27,847 nt of DNA from CAYMOV01 sp964392085 (GCA_964392085.1 CAYMOV010000029.1:1-27847); one strand, 5' to 3'. Positions 7,774 to 15,325 are shown, counted from the first letter of the stretch. Translations and numbers: made by a program. Notes: generated from the sequence alone by a model not told the origin.

Positions 7774-9433
7774 GGTGGTTCGCCTGGGCCATGGCCTTGC
7801 CCGCGCTGCGGAGGGATTCGGGGCAATCCATCCGGCCGGTATGGACCTCGATGAGGACGGGGCCATCGACCGACTCAGCCCGCCTGAGGGCCTCCTCAAG
7901 GTCCCCTTCGGTGCGGACTTCCAGGCCCAACCCTCCCCCGAAGGCCTCCATCAGCTTGTGGTAACGCCAGGGCTGGAGGTCGTTGTAAGGCCGGTCCACG
8001 ATGACCCGCTCGATGGTGTAACCGTCGTTGTTGAGGAGGAAGACCACGGGCTTGAGGCCTCGCCGGATGATCGTGGAGAGGTCCTGGCAGGTGACCTGGA
8101 AGGCCCCGTCCCCCACGAACAGGACGGCCGGACGGTCCGGGGCCGCCTGGCAGGCCCCCAGGGTGGCCCCGATCGTGTAGCCGATCGAACCGTAGAAGGT
8201 CTGGGCCAAAAAGGTCGCCCCCTCGGGCATGAGCATTTCCGCGGCGCTGAAGAGGGAGACGCCCGTCTCCGCCACCACGATGGAGTCCTTCCGGAGGAAA
8301 TGGCTCACCCGGTCGAAGAGCCGCTTGACCGTGAGGGGCTGGGCTAAGTCGGGCAAGTACGGCTCCGTATGGCGGTGGAAGCACCCGTCCCGGGCCCGTT
8401 CGACCTTCAGGGCCAGGGGATCCCGCCGGGGGAGCTTGGGTCCCAGTCCCAGGATGAAATCCTTGAGCCGGACGTTGGCGTAGGTGTGGTTCTTGATCTT
8501 CACGGCGCGGATATTGGCGTTGATGGTCTTGGAGTCGTCGAGGCGCGTGGTGAACCCGCCGGTGTTGAAGTCGGTCAACAGGGCCCCGAGCTGGAGGACG
8601 CAGTCGGCCGACTCGACCGTCTTCCGGACGGACTCGCGGCTCCGGTCGCCCTCGAAGAGCCCGACGAAGAGGGGGTGGTGCTCCGAGAGGATGGCCTTGC
8701 CCAAAATGCGGGTGGTGAAGGGGAACCCCGTCTGGTCGATGAAGCGAGCGAACTCCCCCCTCAGGTTGAAGCGGACCAGTTCCACGTCGCCGATGACCAG
8801 GGGACGGACCGCGGTCTCCAGCATGGCCTGGGCCTCAAGGATCGCCTCCTGCAGCGCGGCGGGGTCGCTGGGAAGGTGCCCGGGAAAGGGGAAAGGGCCG
8901 GGCTTGGGGCAGGGCATCCCCACGATATCGGTCGGAAGGCTCAGGTAGACGGGCATCTGGCGGTGCAGGCAGGCCGACAGCACCCGGTCGATCTCCGAAG
9001 GGGCCTTTTCGGGGTCATCCAGTTGGGTCGAGGCGACCGTGACCTTCTCGTACATCCGGAGCGGGATCTGGTAATCGCCCAGGGTGTGGTGCAGGAGGGG
9101 CCGCTCGCGGAAGTTCGCGGTCGCGGGGGAGCCCGTCAGGGCCACCACCGGCACCCGTTCGGCGAAGGCGCCCGCCACTCCGTTGAGGGCGCTCAACTCA
9201 CCGACCCCGAAGGTGGTGACGAAGGCCCCGACGCCCCGCAGGCGCGCGTAACCGTCGGCGGCGTAGGCGGCGTTGAGTTCGTTGCAGGTCCCGACGTAGG
9301 CCACGTCGCTCTCGAGGACCTGGTTGAGGAAACCCAGGACGAAGTCCCCGGGCACCCCGAACAGGTGGTCCACGCCGATTTGCTTCAACCTCAGGAGAAG
9401 GTATTGCCCGACCGTGAAATCCTCAACCCCCAT
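7766..9433 (-). CDS. pdc: Pyruvate decarboxylase-like ThDP enzyme (pyruvate/indolepyruvate decarboxylase family)
   Basis: A 555-residue thiamine-diphosphate 2-oxoacid decarboxylase. All catalytic positions known from Zymomonas pyruvate decarboxylase are recognisable: D30 (GVPGD), E52 (CNELNAAYAADGYAR), the pair H115-H116 (HHTLGD) and E475 (GYTIE). The ThDP/Mg motif runs from GDG (441-443) to NN (468-469). The expected reaction is non-oxidative decarboxylation of pyruvate to acetaldehyde and CO2. Indolepyruvate or phenylpyruvate as substrate cannot be excluded from sequence alone. The following aldehyde dehydrogenase and alcohol dehydrogenase genes favour acetaldehyde chemistry. It starts 42 bases after the oxidoreductase stop and overlaps the next gene by 8 bases. 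Confidence 0.9.
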   Translation of the reverse strand: MGVEDFTVGQYLLLRLKQIGVDHLFGVPGDFVLGFLNQVLESDVAYVGTCNELNAAYAADGYARLRGVGAFVTTFGVGELSALNGVAGAFAERVPVVALTGSPATANFRERPLLHHTLGDYQIPLRMYEKVTVASTQLDDPEKAPSEIDRVLSACLHRQMPVYLSLPTDIVGMPCPKPGPFPFPGHLPSDPAALQEAILEAQAMLETAVRPLVIGDVELVRFNLRGEFARFIDQTGFPFTTRILGKAILSEHHPLFVGLFEGDRSRESVRKTVESADCVLQLGALLTDFNTGGFTTRLDDSKTINANIRAVKIKNHTYANVRLKDFILGLGPKLPRRDPLALKVERARDGCFHRHTEPYLPDLAQPLTVKRLFDRVSHFLRKDSIVVAETGVSLFSAAEMLMPEGATFLAQTFYGSIGYTIGATLGACQAAPDRPAVLFVGDGAFQVTCQDLSTIIRRGLKPVVFLLNNDGYTIERVIVDRPYNDLQPWRYHKLMEAFGGGLGLEVRTEGDLEEALRRAESVDGPVLIEVHTGRMDCPESLRSAGKAMAQANHLG

Positions 9434-9475
9434 GGCCGGTACTCCTCGAGTGGGATGTCCGCCTCGGAGGCGGGG

Positions 9476-10687
9476 TTAAACGGCGGCCGGCACCGGGAGC
9501 ATCGCCTTCAGGTCTTCGACGGTCCCCAGGGGGGTCTTGTCCACGACCATCTTCCGGGCCCAGTCCAGGACCTTGCCTTGGTTCCAAAGCAGGATCCCCT
9601 GGACGACGCCGTTCTCCAGGTAGGCCACGACGCCCTTCCGGAAAGGGGTCTCCCAAGCGGCCAAGGTCCTCATGCGGCCATCCAGCTTTCCCACGGCCTC
9701 GAAGCCCAGGTCGAACAGGTCCGAGTAGAAGTAAGGGAGGTAGGTGAAGGGTTCCAGGCCCCCCGCCATGTTGGCCCCGGCGCACTTTCCCTGGGCGCTG
9801 GCGTTGTCCCAATGCTCCAGGCGGATGACCTCGCCGAGGGCCTCGCAGGGGAAAAGCGCCAAGTCCCCCGCCGCGTAGATCTCGGGGCGGGAGGTCTGGA
9901 GGAAGCGGTTGACGACGATCCCGTCGCCGGCCTTGAGGCCGGCGGAGTCGGCCAAGGCCCTCTCGGGCTTGACCCCGATCCCCGCGATCACGTAACCGGT
10001 GGTCACCTGCTCGCCTTGCTTCGTGGTGACCGTCACCCGGTCGCCTTGGGCCTCGAAATGGGCCGGCTCGTCCCCCACGATGACCTTGATCCCCTTTTGG
10101 ACGTAGAATTCCGTGACGAAGTCCGAGAGGTCGGGGGGCAGGACCTTCGACAACAGGCCCTTGTCCTGGAGGAGCAGGGTGACCTTCTTGCCCGCGTGGG
10201 ATAGGGCGGCCGCCAGCTCGACGCCGATGAACCCCCCGCCGATGATGAGGAAATCCTCGACCGTCACGACGGCCCGGGCCAGGGCCAGGTAATCCTGGGC
10301 CGTCCGGAAGGTGTGGGCGATCGGCCCCGCTTCCTTGATCCGGTTGGGGATGGACCCGGTGGCGATCAACAGCTTGGTATAACCGTAATGGTTCCCCGCG
10401 CCGTCCACCACGTAGCGGCCCTCGGGGTGGATGCTGGTGACCAGGGTGTTCCGGCGCAGATCCACCAGGTGGTCGCGGTAATAGGATTCGCTGAAGACCG
10501 GGATCTGGTCGTAGGTCTTCTTGCCCCACCAAAGGTCCTTGGAGAGGGGGGGCCGGTGGTAGGGGAAGTCCGCCTCGGCGCTGAGGAGGCCGATGCTTCC
10601 GGTCGTGTCGTTTTGCCGGATGCCCTCGATGGCGGACGCGCCCGCCAAGCCGCCTCCGAGGATCAGGTAATGGTAGGTCAGTTGCAT
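9476..10687 (-). CDS. FAD/NAD(P)-dependent oxidoreductase (ferredoxin/rubredoxin reductase type)
   Basis: A 403-residue flavoprotein of the pyridine-nucleotide-disulfide oxidoreductase fold. The N-terminal FAD motif is LGGGLAG (residues 10-16). An ATGS segment follows, then the NAD(P)-binding motif IGGGFIGVE and the second FAD motif YAAGDLALFP. No redox-active CxxC is seen, so it resembles ferredoxin, rubredoxin or AIF-like reductases rather than dihydrolipoamide dehydrogenase. The ATG at 10687 follows AAGGA and gives the family-typical start; an upstream extension to 10747 is unlikely. It is first in the four-gene fermentation operon, suggesting a role in redox balancing with an electron carrier encoded elsewhere. 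The electron partner is unknown. Confidence 0.88.
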   Translation of the reverse strand: MQLTYHYLILGGGLAGASAIEGIRQNDTTGSIGLLSAEADFPYHRPPLSKDLWWGKKTYDQIPVFSESYYRDHLVDLRRNTLVTSIHPEGRYVVDGAGNHYGYTKLLIATGSIPNRIKEAGPIAHTFRTAQDYLALARAVVTVEDFLIIGGGFIGVELAAALSHAGKKVTLLLQDKGLLSKVLPPDLSDFVTEFYVQKGIKVIVGDEPAHFEAQGDRVTVTTKQGEQVTTGYVIAGIGVKPERALADSAGLKAGDGIVVNRFLQTSRPEIYAAGDLALFPCEALGEVIRLEHWDNASAQGKCAGANMAGGLEPFTYLPYFYSDLFDLGFEAVGKLDGRMRTLAAWETPFRKGVVAYLENGVVQGILLWNQGKVLDWARKMVVDKTPLGTVEDLKAMLPVPAAV

Positions 10688-10806
10688 GGGGCTTTCCTTG
10701 TCGCCCTTCCGGGGCGGTCGACTGGGGCGGGACTGGTTTTCCAACAAATCGCCTTCCCGAACGCCCGGGCATAACAGGGCTCGGGGGGAAGCGAGACTCT
10801 TTGTTC

Positions 10807-10834
10807 ATCGGCCAAAATCAAGCCTTGGGCCGAT
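10807..10834. promoter_or_regulatory. Inverted repeat upstream of the fermentation operon
   Basis: ATCGGCC (10807-10813) and its perfect complement GGCCGAT (10828-10834) are 14 bases apart, about 120 bases upstream of the oxidoreductase start. The size fits an operator for a dimeric regulator or a small hairpin. No sigma-54 motif was found in this gap. Regulatory function is inference. Confidence 0.35.
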
Positions 10835-10876
10835 AACGACCGCTTTCACAACGGGACTTACGGCTCAAATCCAAAA

Positions 10877-10932
10877 GGCTTTTCCGCTTTCCCAGTGCCT
10901 CTGGGTCTCTGTGGTGAAAAGTGTTTTGTCGG
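10877..10932 (+). repeat. Diverged dispersed intergenic repeat
   Basis: The stretch around 10884-10920 contains CAGTGCCTCTGGGTCTCTGTGGTGAAAA. It resembles the common bacterial intergenic repeat reading TGTGGTGAA on one strand and TTCACCACA on the other, related to the copies at 5.1 and 15.3 kb. It lies between the fermentation operon promoter region and the small-protein operon end. Confidence 0.45.
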
Positions 10933-10938
10933 AGACTT

Positions 10939-11229
10939 TTAATTGAACCGGTGCTTCGCCGACTCGATGGAATCGCCCAGGGCCTGCCGGACCGCGTCCA
11001 CGCCGACCTTCACGTCCTCCCAAACCGCTTCGCTCGTCGCCTGGAGGTCCAGGAGTTTGGCCTCCAATTCGTGGTGGCTTGCCTTCAATTCGGCGACCTG
11101 CTTCCGGAAATCCGCTTGGAGCCCCGTCTTGGACTGTTCCGCCTTGGCCTCGAAATGGCCGATCTCAACGTTCCAGTTGTCGATGTTCCGCTTCAGCTTA
11201 TCCATGTAAATCTCCCGTTTCGTTTGCAT
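10939..11229 (-). CDS. Small coiled-coil protein, sll1863-like stress family (copy 1)
   Basis: A 96-residue, highly charged and almost entirely helical protein. It has a heptad-rich pattern, begins near KLKRNIDNWNVEI and ends in GDSIESAKHRFN. It is clearly paralogous to the 96-residue protein at 12348-12638: same length, shared NWNVEI/KWNVEI start and shared GDSIE-AK-RFN end. The pattern resembles the Synechocystis sll1863 stress-response family, whose biochemical role is not established. The ATG at 11229 follows AGGAG by a long C-run; an upstream open extension to 11454 overlaps the next gene and is rejected. Last gene of the minus-strand small-protein operon. Confidence 0.82.
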   Translation of the reverse strand: MQTKREIYMDKLKRNIDNWNVEIGHFEAKAEQSKTGLQADFRKQVAELKASHHELEAKLLDLQATSEAVWEDVKVGVDAVRQALGDSIESAKHRFN

Positions 11230-11264
11230 TGGGGGGGGCTCCTGGTGGGGGTGTGGGGGCGATC

Positions 11265-11567
11265 TCATTTCGGATTTTTCGATCGGTTTCCCCGCTGGGG
11301 CAAGGCATGCTTCCGGGCGCCCTTCCAGGCATGGACTTCGCGCCTTCCGGCCGCGCCCCGGGGATGGAACTCGTCGATCCGGTGGGGAGGGTCCTTTTTC
11401 GCGCCCCGACCCCTGGACGGGTTCGGCTGGGAGCCCTTCGCGCCCGAGGGCCAAGAGGCCTTGGGAACCGGCTCCGGGGAGGCCAACGGTTCAGGCGGCC
11501 CCCGGAACGGCCCCCGGAGCCAACCGGCCACCTTCGACTTGACCTTCCCGACCCATGGATTTTCCAA
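11265..11567 (-). CDS. Small basic protein of an unrecognised family (copy 1)
   Basis: A 100-residue Arg/Lys/Pro-rich protein starting at TTG (11567) after AAGGAG. It matches the protein at 25245-25535 at both ends: the N-terminus follows ME-x2-W-x-G-x2-K-x-K-x-A-x-W, and the C-terminal half shares RIDEFHPRG and RREVHAWKG segments. In the C-terminal region most DNA differences between the copies fall at third codon positions of this strand, which supports real coding. The middle is a proline-rich variable linker. The 50 bases upstream are also shared, beginning GGACGAT. There is no signal peptide or transmembrane segment. The function is unknown; the conserved basic C-terminus could bind nucleic acid or polyphosphate, which is speculation. 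Confidence 0.75.
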   Translation of the reverse strand: MENPWVGKVKSKVAGWLRGPFRGPPEPLASPEPVPKASWPSGAKGSQPNPSRGRGAKKDPPHRIDEFHPRGAAGRREVHAWKGARKHALPQRGNRSKNPK

Positions 11568-11623
11568 TTCAGTCTCCTTGTTTCCCGGTCGACCGCGTCG
11601 ACATCGGGATCGTCCGCTTCACC

Positions 11624-12292
11624 TCAAACCCGCCTTTTCCGGAATAGCCCCAGCACCAGGAGCCAAAGCCCCCCCATCAAGCCCATCCCTCCCAGGACCG
11701 AGGCCCCCAACCGGAGGACGAGGTAATAGGCGTTCGGAACGGCCTCGGGGACGGTCCCCAAGGCCTTCCAGGAGGTCAGCAGGAGGACCGCCAGGACCCC
11801 CGCCCCCCCGGCGAACATGAAAAAACCCGACCGCGAGAGGCCCCGCCGCGTCATCCAACTCAACTCCGTGACGGGACCAGGACGCAGGCTCGACCACCTC
11901 CACGGGAATACGCTCGACACGTCCCTGCCGGAAACCTTGAAGGCCTCCAAGCCGATATCCTCGTTGGAATCCCGGAGTCGGATTTCCAGGCCGTGGAGCC
12001 CCTCCTCGCAGAAGGTCAGGTTGAACCCCTGGACGCGCGTGGAGACGACGGCCCGCTCGGGTCCCCAGCGCCAGGTCCGATCCACCGCGAAGGGCCGTTC
12101 CAGGAGGAAATCCTTCAGCGCCTGGTTGGACCCGAGCGGAAACTCGATCCCGACCCATTCCCGGTCCCCGTCCAACATCAATTCCCCCTCCACCCCTTCC
12201 AAGGTCCGAAAATCCGCGTCCGTTCCGCACCCCCGCCCCTTGTGGAAAAACAAGCGGAAGACCGAGTTGGAGAGGTCGTAAGTGAGGTCCAT
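11624..12292 (-). CDS. Membrane protein with soluble N-terminal domain and two C-terminal helices
   Basis: A 222-residue protein. The first 150 residues are soluble and rich in beta-type and aromatic residues (SVFRLFFHKGRGCG near the start). Two hydrophobic helices follow, about 157-176 and 190-217, ending in a positive FRKRRV tail. GGAAGG sits six bases before the ATG. It does not match a family I can name. Position inside the small-protein operon (gaps of about 55 bases on both sides) suggests a shared envelope or stress role. The two helices form a hairpin that would place the N-terminal domain and tail on the same, probably cytoplasmic, side. Confidence 0.75.
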   Translation of the reverse strand: MDLTYDLSNSVFRLFFHKGRGCGTDADFRTLEGVEGELMLDGDREWVGIEFPLGSNQALKDFLLERPFAVDRTWRWGPERAVVSTRVQGFNLTFCEEGLHGLEIRLRDSNEDIGLEAFKVSGRDVSSVFPWRWSSLRPGPVTELSWMTRRGLSRSGFFMFAGGAGVLAVLLLTSWKALGTVPEAVPNAYYLVLRLGASVLGGMGLMGGLWLLVLGLFRKRRV

Positions 12293-12347
12293 GGAAGCCT
12301 TCCGTTCAGGTCCCGTAGCCGGGACCGGTGGGTGGGGAGAAAGCCGT

Positions 12348-12638
12348 TCAGTTGAACCGGGACTTGGCCTTCTCGATCGAGTCGCCCAGGGTCCGCCGGG
12401 CCAGGTCCACGCCGGACTTCATGTCGGCCCAGGCCTCCTTGCCGGTCTTCTGGAGGTCCAGCATCTTGGCCTCCAGGTCCCGGTGCTGGACCTTCAGTTC
12501 CTCGACGTGTTTCCGGTACTCGGCCTGGACCTCCGACTTGGCCTGGTCCACCTTGGCCTCGAAGTTGTTGATCTCGACGTTCCACTTGTCCACGTTCCGC
12601 TTCAGCTTCTCGGCGTATAAGGCCCTTTTGTCGATCAT
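12348..12638 (-). CDS. Small coiled-coil protein, sll1863-like stress family (copy 2)
   Basis: A 96-residue, charged, all-helical protein paralogous to the one at 10939-11229. Shared blocks include KLKRN-D-WNVEI, an LEAK-LDLQ centre and a GDSIEKAKSRFN end. The ATG follows AAGGAG with normal spacing. It is second in the operon, 52 bases after the lipoprotein. Two copies in one operon, with another gene pair between them, suggest hetero-oligomer formation or duplication of a stress module. The molecular role of the family is not known. Confidence 0.82.
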   Translation of the reverse strand: MIDKRALYAEKLKRNVDKWNVEINNFEAKVDQAKSEVQAEYRKHVEELKVQHRDLEAKMLDLQKTGKEAWADMKSGVDLARRTLGDSIEKAKSRFN

Positions 12639-12690
12639 GGGTTCGGCTCCTTGGGGATGATGTCAACCAGGCGGGTTCGGCCGGACGCGG

Positions 12691-12930
12691 TCAGCGGCCG
12701 TCGCCGCCGTACCAACGGTCATTTTCCCAGTGGCCCCGCTCGTCCCACTTGCCGTTCTGGTCCCAATGGTCGTACTTGTCGTGGCGGCCGTAATGCCGGT
12801 CGTGGTAATCCTGGCTGTGGATGTCGAGGGCGAGGCCCAGGCTGCCGTCACGGCGCTCATAGCAACCCGACCCGAATACGGCGATGGCCCAGAGCAGGAC
12901 CAGGAAAACACTGACCATTCGATTCTTCAT
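12691..12930 (-). CDS. Small His/Asp/Trp-rich lipoprotein
   Basis: A 79-residue protein with a short basic start (MKNR), a hydrophobic core and a lipobox-like VFGSGC, predicting cleavage before C23 and membrane anchoring. The mature part is about 55 residues, dense in His, Asp, Trp and Tyr (for example HDRHYGRHDKYDHW), with no fold I recognise. Such composition could bind metal or cover a surface, but this is inference. GAGGAAG precedes the ATG. It is the first gene of the minus-strand small-protein operon, 59 bases or so downstream of the predicted start from the sigma-54 element at 13001-13015. Confidence 0.75.
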   Translation of the reverse strand: MKNRMVSVFLVLLWAIAVFGSGCYERRDGSLGLALDIHSQDYHDRHYGRHDKYDHWDQNGKWDERGHWENDRWYGGDGR

Positions 12931-13000
12931 GCGGCCACTTCCTCGCGAGGATTTTTTCCGGTCCCGGCGGGGCCGGGCACGTCTTTCAGGTCGTGTTAAA

Positions 13001-13015
13001 GCAAGAGTCGTACCT
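13001..13015 (-). promoter_or_regulatory. Sigma-54-type promoter for the lipoprotein operon
   Basis: On the minus strand the sequence reads AGGTACG-ACTC-TTGC, then TTTA. The GG (13014-13013) and GC (13002-13001) dinucleotides are exactly 10 bases apart, as required for -24/-12 promoters. It differs from TGGCACG-N4-TTGC at two bases. Transcription would start near 12989, giving a leader of about 59 bases. Confidence 0.6.
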
Positions 13016-13117
13016 GAACCGACCGGGAACCGGGAAAACCGGATGGCCCCTTAACCAGGGAATCGGGCCGGAAGCGACGGGCCAGGGGCTCCCGACCTGG
13101 GCAGGGACCCGACGATC

Positions 13118-13152
13118 CGATCAGTTTGAGGCTCGATTTATCGAATTGATCG
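13118..13152. promoter_or_regulatory. Paired inverted activator sites, divergent region 1
   Basis: CGATCAGTTTGA (13118-13129) faces an inverted CGATCAATTCGA (read on the minus strand, 13141-13152). The same arrangement occurs at 26527-26562 and 26975-27010. It lies 61 bases from the plus-strand and 102 bases from the minus-strand sigma-54 element, typical of enhancer-binding-protein sites. Confidence 0.6.
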
Positions 13153-13213
13153 GCGGCGGGGGGACGCGCGTCGCGGAAGGGGACGGACACCCGGGAACCG
13201 CCCTTTCCCGGGC

Positions 13214-13229
13214 GGGCACGCTCTTTGCT
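13214..13229 (+). promoter_or_regulatory. Sigma-54-type promoter for the small membrane protein and dehydrogenase
   Basis: GGGCACG-CTCT-TTGCT, with GG (13215-13216) and GC (13227-13228) separated by 10 bases. It differs from TGGCACG-N4-TTGC only at the first base. The predicted start is near 13240, about 25 bases before the ATG at 13265. Confidence 0.7.
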
Positions 13230-13264
13230 TTGGAGGGATCCCATCCGACCCACCGGGAGAAACC

Positions 13265-13483
13265 ATGGCATCCTACCAGCACGAGCAATTCAATCCGAAA
13301 ACCCCGAAAGGCGGCGAGGGTGTGACGCACACACCCTATTGGATGCGCGCCCACCGGGACTGGCGTTTTTGGGCGGTTCTTTTCTTGATGCTGGCGGCCA
13401 TGGGAACCTACGTGACGACCCTCAACCTGTCCTGGCGTCCCCGGAACACCGCGTTGCCTTTGGTCGTGCCGGCCGTAAAATAA
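13265..13483 (+). CDS. Small single-pass membrane protein
   Basis: A 72-residue protein with a hydrophilic N-terminus, a motif-like HTPYWMRAHRDWRFW stretch and one hydrophobic helix at about residues 36-54. It ends in a short polar tail. GGGAG precedes the ATG by a suitable distance. I do not recognise the family. It is first in a two-gene unit with the short-chain dehydrogenase 33 bases downstream, directly behind a sigma-54-type promoter. Confidence 0.7.
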   Translation: MASYQHEQFNPKTPKGGEGVTHTPYWMRAHRDWRFWAVLFLMLAAMGTYVTTLNLSWRPRNTALPLVVPAVK

Positions 13484-13516
13484 GCGCGGAGTTACAAGTC
13501 CCCCACGGAGTCGCCC

Positions 13517-14311
13517 ATGTCCCCGGAAAATCGCGGAACCGTTTGGACCCTCGTCACCGGCGCCTCCAGCGGAATCGGGGCCGACCTGGCCCGCCGTTTC
13601 GCCCGGGACGGCCGCAACCTGGCCTTGACCGCCCGGTCCCGCCCCCGGTTGGCCGCCCTCGCCCGGGAGTTGACCCAGGGCTACAACGTGGGGGTCCGGA
13701 CGTTCCCGGTCGACCTCTCCCTTCCCGGGGCCTCGGCCAGGCTGGTCCGTAGGCTCCAGGCCTCGAAGATGGAGGTCGAAATCCTGGTCAACAACGCGGG
13801 GTTCGGCCTCTATGGGCCCTTCGGGGAATCCGACTTATCCCGGCAGGGGGAAATGTTGCGGCTGAACGTCCAGGCGCCCACGGAGCTGTGCCGACTCCTG
13901 GCGCCCAGGATGGTCCGCCGGGGTTTCGGCCGGATCCTCAACGTGGCCTCCACCGCCGCCTTCCAACCGGGTCCCGGGATGGCCGTTTACTGCGCCACGA
14001 AGGCCTATGTCCTCTCGTTCTCCCAGGCGATCGGCGACGAACTTCGGGAGTCCGGCGTCACCGTGACCTGCCTCTGCCCAGGTCCCACCGAAACGAACTT
14101 CGCGGGGGCCTCCGGGGCCGGGGGGGCCAGGATCTTCCGCGCCCTCAAGCCCATGTCCTCCCAGCGGGTGGCCGAAGCCGGCCACCGGGCGCTCCTGGCC
14201 GGGAAGGACCTGGTGGTGACGGGTTTCCTCAACCGGCTCCTGGTGTTCTCGGTCCGGTTCGTCCCGATCCGCGCCGCCACGGTGGTCGCCCGGGTCCTCC
14301 TGGGGGGATGA
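13517..14311 (+). CDS. Short-chain dehydrogenase/reductase (SDR)
   Basis: A 264-residue classical SDR. The cofactor motif TGASSGIG spans 14-21, NNAG spans 92-95, and the catalytic set is S145, Y158 and K162 (YCATK). R40 and S41 after the second strand (TARSR) favour NADP. The substrate cannot be read from sequence; relatives of the DltE/YdfG type act on diverse alcohols and carbonyls. The C-terminal part has a hydrophobic stretch that may touch the membrane. It follows the small membrane protein by 33 bases and is probably co-transcribed from the sigma-54-type promoter. It converges with the PPK2 gene about 100 bases downstream. Confidence 0.88.
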   Translation: MSPENRGTVWTLVTGASSGIGADLARRFARDGRNLALTARSRPRLAALARELTQGYNVGVRTFPVDLSLPGASARLVRRLQASKMEVEILVNNAGFGLYGPFGESDLSRQGEMLRLNVQAPTELCRLLAPRMVRRGFGRILNVASTAAFQPGPGMAVYCATKAYVLSFSQAIGDELRESGVTVTCLCPGPTETNFAGASGAGGARIFRALKPMSSQRVAEAGHRALLAGKDLVVTGFLNRLLVFSVRFVPIRAATVVARVLLGG

Positions 14312-14375
14312 ATCCCCAGGCCGCCCGCACCGCGGGCTCGATGGACCGGGCGCCCTCCAAGAGCCTCGGGTCACC

Positions 14376-14388
14376 CCCGTTTTACGGG
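14376..14388. terminator. Weak hairpin between convergent SDR and PPK2 genes
   Basis: CCCGT-TTT-ACGGG forms a 5-bp stem in the convergent gap 14312-14414. There is no strong T-run on either side, so termination here is only suggested by position. Confidence 0.2.
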
Positions 14389-14414
14389 CGGATTTCGTGG
14401 GGCCCGGCCTACTT

Positions 14415-15299
14415 TCACCGGGACACCTTCCCCCCCAGGAGTCGTTTTCGGGTCTCCGCCAATTCCCTCCTACGCTTGCCCCCCACGTGGGGGTAGGACA
14501 TCTTCAGGTCCTTGAAGGTCTCCAAAAGGATATGGGAGACGATCAACCGGGCGTCCCCCTTGCGGTCGGCGGGGACGATATACCAGGGCGCGGACTGGGT
14601 GCTGGTCGACCCCAGGCAAGCCTCGTAGGCCTTTTGGTATTCCTTCCAATGGCCCCGCTCGAGGACATCGGCGTCGTTGAATTTCCAGTTCTTCCCGGGG
14701 TCGTCGATGCGGTCGACCAGCCGCCTCCTCTGCTCGTCCCTCGAGAGGTGGAGGAAGAACTTGAGGATTTGGGTCCCGTTTCGGTGGAGGTGATCCTCCA
14801 GGTCGGTGATGGAACGGTAACGGCCCTTCCAGACCCCTTCCTCACCGGGCCGGCCGTCCGGGAGGGCCTCCGCCCGGAGGATCTCCGGGTGCACCCGGAC
14901 CACGAGCACCTCCTCGTAGTAGGACCGGTTGAAGATCCCGATCCGGCCCCGGGCCGGCAGGTTCCGCGTCGTGCGCCAGAGGAAATCATGGTCCAGCTCC
15001 TCCTCGCTCGGACGCTTGAAACTGAAGACTTGGCAACCCTGGGGATTGATCCCGCTCATGACGTGCCGGATCGCGCCGTCCTTGCCGGCGGCGTCCATCC
15101 CCTGGAAAACCACGAGGACCGCCGAGCGGGCCGACGCGTAATGGAGTTGTTGCAGGGCGGCCAACTTCCGGACGTGCTCCTCCAGGCGTTCCCGGTATTG
15201 TTCCCTCGAACCGCACATGGGATCACCGACCGTCGGCCAATCGCCGAGGTCGACCTTCTTCCCGGGTCGGACCCGGTAATCCTTCGAGTGGATCTTCAC
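14415..15299 (-). CDS. ppk2: Polyphosphate kinase 2 family protein
   Basis: A 294-residue PPK2-family enzyme that transfers phosphate between polyphosphate and nucleotides. The Walker A segment GMDAAGKDG is at about 67-75. The typical SGINPQG and SFKRPSEEELDHDFLWR blocks follow, then the Walker-B-like GIFNRSYYEEVLVVRVHPE at about 120-138. Length and motifs fit the short single-domain polyphosphate:AMP/ADP phosphotransferases. The direction and preferred nucleotide cannot be decided here. A GTG at 15299 is chosen because GGGAGG precedes it; the open frame upstream to 15368 runs into repeat DNA. It lies 300 bases after the 72-residue membrane protein genes, separated by repeats, so it probably has its own promoter. 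Confidence 0.92.
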   Translation of the reverse strand: MKIHSKDYRVRPGKKVDLGDWPTVGDPMCGSREQYRERLEEHVRKLAALQQLHYASARSAVLVVFQGMDAAGKDGAIRHVMSGINPQGCQVFSFKRPSEEELDHDFLWRTTRNLPARGRIGIFNRSYYEEVLVVRVHPEILRAEALPDGRPGEEGVWKGRYRSITDLEDHLHRNGTQILKFFLHLSRDEQRRRLVDRIDDPGKNWKFNDADVLERGHWKEYQKAYEACLGSTSTQSAPWYIVPADRKGDARLIVSHILLETFKDLKMSYPHVGGKRRRELAETRKRLLGGKVSR

Positions 15300-15325
15300 G
15301 GCAACCTCCCATCTTGGGCCTCCAA

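Noticed and set aside
8369..10204. Long plus-strand open frame (611 codons) opposite the decarboxylase and oxidoreductase
   Set aside because: Composition is Gly/Asp/Val/His-rich shadow sequence, and the minus strand carries full catalytic motifs.
11079..11726. Plus-strand frame sharing a GMELVDP-type segment with one at 25128-25616
   Set aside because: The two loci are homologous DNA, so any frame shows similarity. Substitutions between them are mostly at third codon positions of the minus-strand gene, so the plus frames are by-products.
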